Source of the DNA: Nissolia schottii
Lineage: Eukaryota > Streptophyta > Magnoliopsida > Fabales > Fabaceae
Assembly: GCA_003254905.1 (NCBI GenBank)
Contig: QANU01003465.1
Location: 95,121 to 159,120, forward strand
DNA length: 64,000 bases
Direction of reading: 5' to 3'
A program made the position numbers and the translations under genes. Shown here one piece after another: positions 1 to 10,500 of the stretch. How positions within the stretch are numbered: position 1 is the first letter of the stretch; every line of letters starts with the position of its first letter. The notes beneath the pieces are model-generated. The model worked only from the letters and a program-made list of their open reading frames with translations, did no database searches and was not told the DNA's origin.

Positions 1-2425
1 ACGTAAAAAAAATGTGATAAGTGGTCACCATTATAGAGACACCCAAGGTAGGAAAGGTGGAGTTGGTTTGAACTAATTAAATACAATACATAATTTAAAA
101 TTAGTTATTTATGATTATAATTCAGTCATTTTTATAAAATTTAATTGCAAAATACTTTTCTTGTAAAATCTGATGTAATGGAGTGAAGTGGAGAGTTATA
201 CGTAAGGGTGTAAATAAGTTGGTTTGATTTAGGATTGAATAAAAAAAAATTTAAATTGATTGAATCTTATTGGATTAGTTTGATTTTTAATTTGGGTTGA
301 AGTAAAAAATATAAGTAATTATATTTTTTCTTAGAAGTTTTTATCTTTATAACAATTTTTCTTGGCAATGCTAAATAACAATTAATAGTATTGTAAAACT
401 TAATTATGATACACTTAACAGTTATGTAAATAGACTTTAAAAAAAATACTACTTATCTATTTTTCAATAATTGTTTACTACTCCCGTGTTTTTTTTCACT
501 TTTTATTGTTACTATTTATCCAAAAATTTGTCCAAAATTCTTTATAATTTGATTAGATTAAAAAAATATTAAAAATAAATTTCCTTCTAATTATTATACC
601 CTTATTATATTTCATTCTCCCAACGAGATATTTATAATACTAATTACTTAATTTAGTTTACACACTATATTTAAAATTTTACATATAAGTATTGATAAGT
701 TCATGTATTAATTTTAAATTATTTTCTTTACAATAAGTAACATATGCACTTTTGCATTTTGCTTTTATGTTTTGCTTTTACAAAGGCTCTGAACACTTTT
801 AAATGAATTTTTGCTATTTCATTATATTGATACATATGTCCACTACGTTGATACTTGGAGAGAGAATATATTGTAACATATCTTCATTATGTTGATACTT
901 ATGTCTATTACGTTAATACTTATTTCTATTTTGTTGATACTCACGTGGTAAATAAGCTTGGCGCTAGAGTGAGAGTAGAGAAGAGAGAGTTTGACCTGAT
1001 GGAGGGAGAAAAAAAGTAACAAGTTGATACCTTTATCATATGTTGATGCTTATTTCTATATATTATGTTGATAATTATTTCTATTACATTGATACCTATT
1101 ACTATACTCACGTGACGTGTGAGCTTCATGCAGGAGTCAGAGAGTGAGAGCATAGGAGAGAGAGTCTGACTTGACACGAAAATAATATGACGTGATAGAG
1201 AGAGAATGTGTTTAAAAGACTTACATGAGTTGATACCATATGCACATGTGTTGATATCATATGCACACGTTTGATACCTTCTGCGTCAAAGATATTACTC
1301 ATTACAGTAAATATAACAATTTTGTTTTTCCCCTCTAATATATTGTGTACATAGGGGAGTGGGGATGGGATTGAAGCTGTGACAAGCGAGGGATTGGAGA
1401 GCAAAGAATGAAAGAAAGAGAAAGAGGAGGTCACGGGTTTACATTAGTAAGCGAATCCTAATGGTTGGATATATGTGAAGAGAATAAAGGGTGGGAATGA
1501 TTAGTAGGTCATTAGAGTTTACTCTTGGAGTTAATTAATCCCATTCTTACATAGGGTGCAGCACCGTAATTATGAACAACAATGGAAGTGGTGGCAGACA
1601 CCGGCACGGCACTGTGTCATCCACCATTGACCAAACAGAGCGCAAGAGTCCGATTTCCAAGTGAACATCCAACAAAACAGAAGCATTTCTTTCTTTGTCA
1701 CACTCACACACAACTGAAACGGTGTCTCACATTGTTGTGATCCTTTCGGAAACTTGTTTGCATTGTGTCACTGTCAATAATCAAGAATACTAACTAAAGC
1801 CAACATGGAGATAAAAATACTAATTTAGCAAACTTGCTGTGATCCTTTTGGGAACTTGTTTTTGTTTTCCTTTTTACGTGGATTCTTGGAAACTTGTTTG
1901 TTTGTAGTGTAGTTAAAACATTTGTTCGACAATCAAGAAAGTAACGTTTTTAGTTAAGTGATTTTTCTTATAACTAATATATTAAATATTATATTAACAA
2001 CTTTTTGAAAAATTATAGTTTATTGCTTAAGAAATCCTGCTAACAAAATCTTTTTATAGTCACACTTGATGATATATTTTGCTATGGGTGGAGTAATTGA
2101 CATCTCATCGCATGTCCACACTCCCCATTTTTACTATTTTATTATTATACTTTAATTTTTCAACTTACCATCACCCTACTCCTCTTTTTATTTAAACTAA
2201 TTTAAACTAAAGATAAGTCTAATTTAAATTAAAGATAAACTTCATAACAATAAATCTAAGATTGGGCTAATAAAATAAAATAAATTTAAATGCTTTAAAT
2301 ACTTAAAATAAATAAACAAAACACAATTAAAATAAGATAATGACCCAACTCATTTGCCTTTCCTTATGTCTCCAACTCACTTCTTTCATAATCCTTCTTT
2401 GGAAAATCCTTTGTTTTTTGCCCTT
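1..2425. other. AT-rich intergenic DNA, no gene seen
   Basis: No open reading frame here resembles a known protein and codon structure is absent. The stretch is strongly AT-rich. The only internal structure I see is a set of degenerate GTTGATACTTAT-like repeats at about 830-1290, listed separately. A possible promoter or distal regulatory role cannot be judged from sequence alone. Confidence 0.6.
825..1290. repeat. Degenerate GTTGATACTTAT repeat cluster
   Basis: Variants of GTTGATACTTATTTCTATTA recur roughly every 20-60 bases (for example near 848, 889, 934, 1022, 1066, 1087, 1230 and 1248), interspersed with GA-rich blocks. The copies are imperfect and irregularly spaced, so this is an old minisatellite or repeated sub-block of a transposon rather than a clean tandem array. 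Confidence 0.5.
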
Positions 2426-2429
2426 CAAT

Positions 2430-3480
2430 TGCCACAACTTAATCCTTGGGACCTGGTTGTTTCTCTTAACTTACTTCAAAACACATACATCCATCACTAA
2501 GACCCTATGCTATGTAGTTAGACTTTCACTAAGTATTACTTTGCAGTTCATGCAAATTTTTCTATCTGATTTTCTGATAAGAGAGAAATTAATATGTGAA
2601 CAAGTCCATCCACACTTATAGGTGATGAGACGTTCGTCTTGTTTCCTAAAACATGTGTTCACTATTGTAAAGTCGAAAGCTAAAGAAAAATCTAGAATGG
2701 TCCTACCCTTTGCATTGCTACTCTTATTCCATATCCCCTATGCAAACCCTCATATCCACTAGCTTCCCTCCCCACATGACCATTTAGATACTCTCCTAAG
2801 AAAATGTTTTCTTCTAAAGGTATGCCCTAAACTAGGCCTCCAAAATACTCCCAAAATCGTATTTTGTTCCTCTAATCCTACTTGTGGTGCGTAGGCACTA
2901 ATGATACTTTAGGTGTCTCTCTCAACTACAAATTTAATGCTATGATCCTATCACCTATTGTTTTAACATCTACCACATCATTTTGTCAGACCTTATCTGC
3001 AATTATGCATACCCTATTTCTAGATTTTGCATTCCCAACGTACCAAAGCTTAAACCCATAAGTATCTAACTCCTTAGCTTTCGCTCCTACCCACTTAGTG
3101 TTTTGTAGGCACATAAAACTTATCCTTCGCCTAATCATGGTGTCTACTATTTTCATTGATTTACCAGTGAGCATTCCTACATTCAATGTACCAAAGTGTA
3201 TCCTACCTATCTTCATGTGAAGTAACTTACTTACCCGCACCCGTTCACGAAAATGCGACTGCATCCAAGCACCGAGACAACGACTCTTACTCTTTTGACA
3301 CTGCACATGAGCAATGCAATACGTTGCTTTCGGGAAACGACTTAGCCTTAGCACTATGTAATCGTTGATCCATGTCATGAAGATTCGACAAAGTTTTACG
3401 TTGACTGTCAACGGCATAACACAACCCTCCTCTTTTCCAGGGCTTGGGATCGACTATGTAGTGTTTCTCAACCAAATACC
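2430..3480 (-). pseudogene. Decayed LINE (non-LTR retrotransposon) endonuclease region
   Basis: On the minus strand the translation shows the start of a plant L1-type apurinic endonuclease domain: GTLNVGMLTGKS at about 3190, then a WVGAKAKELDTYGFKLWY segment and SRNRVCIIADKV. The homologous reading continues leftward with stops and frameshifts through stretches resembling DLNGHVG, ANTFFRKRDEHLITYKSGG and CKVIPGES (here ILDFSLAFDF, VNTCFRKQDERLITYK, CKVILSES), to about 2440. No reverse transcriptase follows, so this is a 5' fragment. It cannot make a working protein. The small plus-strand reading frames over it are shadows. Confidence 0.8.
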
Positions 3481-3489
3481 ACAGAGGTA

Positions 3490-5025
3490 GATTTAATAAA
3501 CAAAACACAACTAAAATAAGATAATGACCTAACATGACCTGAATAAGATAAGACTAATTCGTAGCATGTTAAAATTTCTATCTTGTCCTTTGGTAATGTA
3601 ATGCCCAATTTATTTATTATTTTTTTCCACTTGTGCACATATCAGTTTCACTATAAACAGAGACTAAAATCATATAATTTTTTTATATATTTAAACCAAA
3701 ACAAAAAATAAAACTTTAAGAAAAACCTAAATTGAATCACGAAAATTTGTTGGAGGACACTAAACATAGTTAGGTCAAGATAAAAGGACGGGGAGAGAAA
3801 CTATTCTAATCTCCATTGTTCCGAACAGTTTCTCAGTCCTCAATGACTGGTTATTAGCAAAAACACAAACGGTCTTTACCAAAATAAAAATTGTGGTAAC
3901 CAGTCCTCAAAATTGCATTTGGAAAGACCTAAGACACCCTTTATTTTCTGATATTGTCATATCATATACATATACTTAATAGATGGTGATGTCTGATGTG
4001 TATCTTGAAGATGTGCATAAAGCATATCTAATTACAACTGACAGATTACCACCCAAAAATTTATGCAATGACTCGCTACTTTTCTTAGTGACACCAATGT
4101 AGACATGTTCATTTCCCTTTGTCATGGAAAGGACATAAACGTCAAGGATTACAATTACAATGAATAAATAGATATGGGTCTTTATCAAATTAATCACTTA
4201 ACCCACGTTAGTGAATATGTTGGATCCTAACTTGGCTTGCCCATTGTTCTAAGTTGGAGAAGTATACGTCAAGGGGAAAACAGCTTAATTCCTCCGCTAG
4301 CTAGAAGAAACAACCAAAATACGAGACAACCTTTCTTTCATATGTTTATTGAATACGTTTAGTCTCAGGATTGTTGACTCTAGAGATTAAAGTGAATGTT
4401 TATTCCATACTTAAAGCCAATTTAAGAGTCAATTTTCATAATGGAATAACTTCGAATTTATAAAACAAAAGTTGATTGGTGCGATATTAAGTGAATCAGA
4501 GAGAACTTAGAAAATTAACAAAGAAATTAAAGGATAAAGATTGTTTTACATGAGCTAAAAAGATGTGGACAACTTGATAAATTTAAGAAAAAAAATGTTT
4601 AATCGATATGTTCAATAGCATACAAATGTGACATCATTATTAACAGAGAAAAAGAGATACGAGGTGCATCACATGTAAAAAAGAGTTCAACTTTTTGTGA
4701 TCATGTCGATGGAGATTGAGAAGCTAATTAAATTGTTTATGCGTTCTTCCGGCATGTAATTAGGTACACAATTTACTTCTTGGATGTTACAGAAGAAGTG
4801 CAGTTGTTAAAATCACAGCATACACAAGTTCAGCATCATGGAGATCAGCTTCAACTAAGATATAAAACGTGAACTTCCAAACGCGTGGATTGTTCTGCTG
4901 TCTTTGTAATTAGATTACGGGCTTCTGTAAATCACATTCATGGCCGAGTAAAGTGCAAGTGATAGATAGAAATGCCATAACTTTTATAAACTTGTGCACG
5001 TTAAATACAAAAGGAAAATTACTAT
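3490..5025. other. AT-rich intergenic DNA, no gene seen
   Basis: No recognisable coding sequence, RNA gene or clean repeat. The 73-codon minus-strand frame at 3976-4197 has no recognisable domain and is likely chance. Confidence 0.55.
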
Positions 5026-5029
5026 TTAT

Positions 5030-6152
5030 TAGGATAAATAGGATTTGGTGGATTGTGGAGTTAACACAATTTGTTTGACCCAAGTTTTAGAAAGCCCAAA
5101 TAAGCACGTATTGGGCCCAAAATGAAAGTGAATCGGATGATTACTGAACTAGTCCTTCTTGAAGAATTTGTTACAAAAACACAAAGAAACACAAGTGTTA
5201 TGGTTAAAATATATGACAAGGGTAATCAGGTAAAATCATCAAGATGATTCTTAAGGATAATGAAAGGGTTGACAGAAAAGCCCTATTAGCGCAATCAAGG
5301 ATAGGCAAGATTGGGAAGTTCACGGTCGATAATGTGAGTCGACCATGAGTGGTTGAAGGAAATGGGGTCGACCAAATGAACAATTGTACAAGAAGAATAT
5401 TCTTTGTTTAACTTAGAATTAGCAAAAGACCATTAAGAGTTTAAGAGCACGCAATGAATCAACCTAAATTGATGATTATAGGCGACCCCAGTCTAACCTT
5501 GGATGGAATGATAATACGAAATAACGGACTCGACTTTCCAAACATTTAAAATATGATGAGAATGAGGAGAAATCACGTTCGACTCGCAAGTTACCTATAG
5601 CAAGGTGCACCCATTAACAAAAGGTGGCGGTTACAAAGAACGTGCTAAATTTTACAGAGGAAATAACAGGACACTGTGTGGAGAATAAGGGAAGTGGAAA
5701 AAGTGGCATTTTGAGAGTCAAACTATAACTGTTCGAGAAGACATGTGGCAAGCATGCAAAGGGTCACTAAAGGTTATAAATAAAGATGCCCAAAACATAA
5801 AAAAGGAGGAATTTTTACTTGAAGAAATTCTCACAATCTCAACAAGTTCCTGCAACATAGAGCACTGAGAAGACTCAAGTAGATTTATCATTTCTTTTCT
5901 TTATTTACTTTTTTTGCTCTTTTTTTAGTCTATTTCTTTAGTAATTTAAAGTCCATTTCATTGTATCTTTGTTGTAATCTCTGTACCAAACACTTAGTTA
6001 TTCCAGTATGCAATAATTATTGTTCTTGAATCTGCATCTTTACTAAAAAGGTCCATTCCTCACGTTTTTATCACACATTTATTTGATTTACGTGGAAAAC
6101 GGTCCATCAAACCAAATTCCATGTAAAACAAACTGGCACACCCAGGGAAACC
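5030..6152 (+). mobile_element. Probable Ty3 (Tat/Ogre-like) LTR fragment with primer binding site
   Basis: The sequence ends in a TG-GCACACCCAGGGAAACC stretch (about 6132-6150), which matches the primer-binding-site region that follows the 5' LTR in plant Tat/Ogre-type Ty3 elements (usual form TGGCACGCCCAGTGGGAC). A TATA-like TTATAAATA at about 5774 and a T-rich region with multiple ATTGTATC/TTGTAATC blocks further left fit U3-R-U5 order. The left LTR boundary is not resolved, no target duplication was found and no gag or pol follows, so this is a truncated or solo remnant. Confidence 0.5.
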
Positions 6153-7516
6153 CTTTCTATGAAGATTTAATTTAAGAACTTTTTGTTCCAAGTGTTTATG
6201 CGATTGTGAAGTGGTATCATAATATCACACGTCTTCTTCTGCAGAAATTAGCATGAGTGAGGGAGAGAGAAACCAATTTTGTGCACTCTTCTATGCCAGT
6301 GTCAAAGGAACTTGTGTTGACACGTTAGCTAGTGCTTCCTTTCACACTAAGCTGCATGTACATTAGGTAGTTAATTTCACTGTAATTTCATTTCCATTTA
6401 ACATTAGAACTAGTTCTGTATATAAGACCATACACAAGATGAAATGACAAGTTTTCTCATTTCAATTCATTCAACATTTCTGTCATTCCCTCAGTTCACT
6501 AAGGCATTCATCGAGATCACCATTTCACATTGTGAATCTGGAAACAATTGGTAGTGGTAATAATGTCAAACAAAAAAATCTCACCTTCTTATGGCACTTT
6601 AAACAACAAATTTTCTTTCACGTCAAAATTCTCACCAAATTTCTATCATTGTTGAGTAGCCAAGAATACCTAGCAAAAGCTATATACTCTCCACCGACTT
6701 GAGGGTTCCAAATCCAAACATCATCATCATGAAACATAGGGCCAGCAGATTACAGAATTAAGTGCCAAAATATTATCCAGAATTAGAGTGGAAAGAGCAT
6801 CCAAGTTTCAATTCCCATTATGCCAAATATCCCTCACCAGTAAAGTAATGTCAGAGATATGAAGAAGGGATATGCTTTTTTTTCTCTCCAAATTTTAACT
6901 TTAAATACATTCAAGTATGATTTGCAAATCATGCTTATTTTGACCTGACATACTTTTGGCCTTGTCATTAGTTAATCTTAAAGCTAAAAATTGAACTCAA
7001 TTTCTTATATGGATTGAATTCTTAGCAAGCTTATATGTTTCATAGAAAGCCTAGAACCAACAAACATTCAAGATTAGCGATGGGGAGAGAAAGAGCAAGC
7101 ACATAGAAAGACAATAAGATCTTAAAATGAATGGACTTTACTATAAGAAAAATTATTGCACAAACGTAAGTCTAACACCTCATGTCTAGTTCACTAGTTG
7201 TCGAGTATCCCTATGGAAGGAGACATAAAACATACAACACGAAGAAAATGGGGGGGGGGGGGNATCATTTACGGTGTTGGAGGATCCACTACAAATACTA
7301 AAGCCTCCAAAACAATACATCCCAAAAGCTCAAATATATCCCACCCCACTCCAAGCCCGCTATGAGAGGAGGATCCACCCTCAACCCAAATTCCAAAATT
7401 GAAGATACATTAGTGACCAAAGAATGTATTTTCAGTAAATTCCAACTTTTACTGGTCCACTAAATCATGGTCCACAGACACTACACAACTTCCTTGAATC
7501 TTGATGTTCTCTCTGT
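6153..7516. other. Intergenic DNA downstream of the GT14 gene
   Basis: No coding sequence is recognisable. A poly-G run ending in an unresolved base lies at 7251-7263 and probably marks an assembly gap or sequencing failure. The segment nearest 7516 should contain the 3' UTR and poly(A) signals of the minus-strand glycosyltransferase gene; the 3' end is not defined here. Confidence 0.5.
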
Positions 7517-10500
7517 CTACTCAGTGGCAGCATCGCACTGATTGGCCTGCGAGTTCCAATCATCAAGAAGGTTTGAAACAGACGCCTCAAGCTTCTTAGC
7601 CTGAGGTCCTGGCTTCAGAACATTAACATCACCCCACTGGGAGCAAGGATCCATCCACCAGCTCCTCCGGCCAGAGCACCATGCCCCTGGGACAGCTCGA
7701 TTATGCCCACGATGGAGGATGTTTTCATCAATCATGTCCAGAACAGGATCGTTGACTTCAAACTGTCTAGCAAAAGCAGCTCCACTTTGTACCATCTGAT
7801 CATAAACAGAAACATTAAGGGAGAGTGGTTCCATCTTGGGAGGATTGTCCCAGATCATATACCGTAGGTCACCATTCACTGTTGTGTTCTTGAATTCTGG
7901 TGCATTGCAAATGACTGAGTGAAAATAACCCTCTTGGGATAACTTAACATTTGTAAAATACATCAGGAGTGTTCGAGGTAAATTATCCCAGCCAAAAAGG
8001 CAAAACTCGAGGAAGGGTCGGCTCAAAATGACCCATGGTGAACCTGCGAGGCAAGGAAAAGATTCAACATACAGACCCTCATAGTCAAAGAATGTGTTTC
8101 ACAGAGCATGAGAGAATAGATTTGCCTGTGAAGAGTTTGAATGCTTCAGGCGTCTGCCGCTTCTCCGTAGCTTGAAAAATTTGACTTCTCCTTGCTAAAT
8201 ATGTTCCTGGGTCAACTACAATAGGCTGGAATCTATCCTTTCTGCATGCATAAATTAATACATAAATATATGATGTATAATCAAATGAAGAGTGTCACAA
8301 TGTAGCAGCTAGAATAAGCAGTAGTTTTCATTACTCTTTCCATCCAAGGTCACTGGTGTGATCAATGAAATTGAGGTTCCTCCCAACAGAAGAGAAAACA
8401 TGAGACAGGTCTGACACACAAAAAATAGTACGGATTAGTACGTCAAATAAATCTACCGAATCAAGAAAGGAACAGGAAAAATCAGTTGACATTAAACAAA
8501 GCATAGCATAATTCAGTGAATACAATTCAGACCAATATGGTTATATAGCATTTCATTGCCTATACTACTAAAACAACAGCAGCCGTTAAGCCTTATTTCA
8601 CTAAGTGGAGTCAGCTACATACGTCAGGCGACGTCATAATCTTTTATCATTAAACGTATTTATATTCAAACTATTAACATCTAAATCTTTTTATAATTTC
8701 ACCTATAGTCTTTCCAAGTCTCCCTCTACATCTAACTATTGAACTACTCTGCTTCTAATCTACCCTCGTACCTAAGGCTTTTACCAGCCCTTCTCCACAT
8801 ATGCCCAAATCATCTAAAGCGAGATTCTACCATATTTTCTATAATAGTCACTGCCTCAATTTTCTCCATACTGTATACATTCCTAATCATACCTTATCTA
8901 GTGTACCCACTCATCCAACACAACATTCTCATACAACAAGAACAACAACAGAGTCTTATCCCACTACATGAGGTAGGCTACATGGATCAAGTGACGTCAT
9001 AGTGCCCTATCAAGGGTCATATTTTCATGTAAATCATTAGCTTCTAAATCTCTTCCAATAGTTTCCTTAATAGTTTTTTTAGGTCTCCCCCTACTTCTAG
9101 CTAATGAGTTACACATCACTTGATCTACTCTCCTCACTAGAGCTTCTAATGGTCTTCTCCTCACATGTCCAAACCACCTAAGACGGGATTCTATCATCTT
9201 TTGTATTATAGGTGCTACCCCGACCTTCTCCCTAATGCAATCATTCCTAATCCTATTTTGTCTAGTGTGTCCACAAATCCACCGTAGCATCTTCATCTCC
9301 GCAACATTGAGTTTATTCTCCTGTTGGCTTTTTACTGCCCAACACTCAATCCCGTATAACATTTTGGTCTTACAGTTACACAACATCCTCATCCCGGCAA
9401 CAATTTAGTTTCTTGTTGACTTTCTGTCACCAAACATCAATCCCATACAACATCGCCTATGTTATAGTTGTACAGTAAAATTTTCTCGAGTTTAAGTGGT
9501 ACTCTTTTGTCACAAAGGACGCCTAAAGCACTCCCCCACTTCCTTCACACAGCTTGAATCATATAGTTTACAACTCCCTCTATTTTTACATAATTTTCGA
9601 TAATAGGTCCTAGATAGTTGAATGGTGTGACTTGTGGCATGGCGTCGTCCCCAATTTTCACCTCTAAGTTATAATTTGTGCGTGTCTCGCTAAACTTACA
9701 TTCCATACACTACTAACTTCTACGTATACGAAAACCATGAGCTTCCACAACTTGCCTCCACAACTCCATTTTGTCATTTATTTTCTTTCAATTCACCTAC
9801 AAGGTCTATATTATATGCAAAAAGCATGCACCCTGGCACTGAATCTCGACAATGTGCAATAAGCACATCTAAGACAAGGGTAAAAAGATTGGGACTCGGA
9901 GTTGACCATTTGTGCAATCCTATTGTTATAGGAAAATCCTTTGTCACTCCATCTTGTGTTCTGACACAAGTTGTGACCCCCTCATACATATCTTTGATTG
10001 CTCGAATATATGCAATCAAAACTCCTTTCTTCTCCAGAACCTACCACAAAACCTCCTTTGGCACCGCACCATAAGCCTTTTCGAAATCAATTTAAACCAT
10101 ATGCAGATATTTCTGATCTCTTCGATATCTCTCCATCAATCTCCATAACAAATAAATCTCTTCGAAGGTAGAACTCCAAGGCATAAAACTAAACTGATTC
10201 TCTGTGATGTGAGTTTCCTATTTCAATCTCCGCTCATAAGCTTAATTTTTTGGATAAAAAGGCTCATAACTTAATCCCTCTGTGATTAGCACAGTTATGT
10301 ATGTCTCCCTTGTTTTTATAGATAGGAACTAGGTATTTCATCACCTATAAGATTAAATAAAATAAAATAAAATAAAATAATATCATATAATATAATATAA
10401 TATAAGTCACACCACTTATAGAGTCATACCTTATATGATTCAAACAAACAGATGCCCGGTTTTATTGACATCCTTAAACGAAGCATAGCATAATTCAGTG

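Noticed and set aside
2340-2621. 93-codon plus-strand frame
   Set aside because: Opposite strand of the LINE endonuclease remnant, with no domain.
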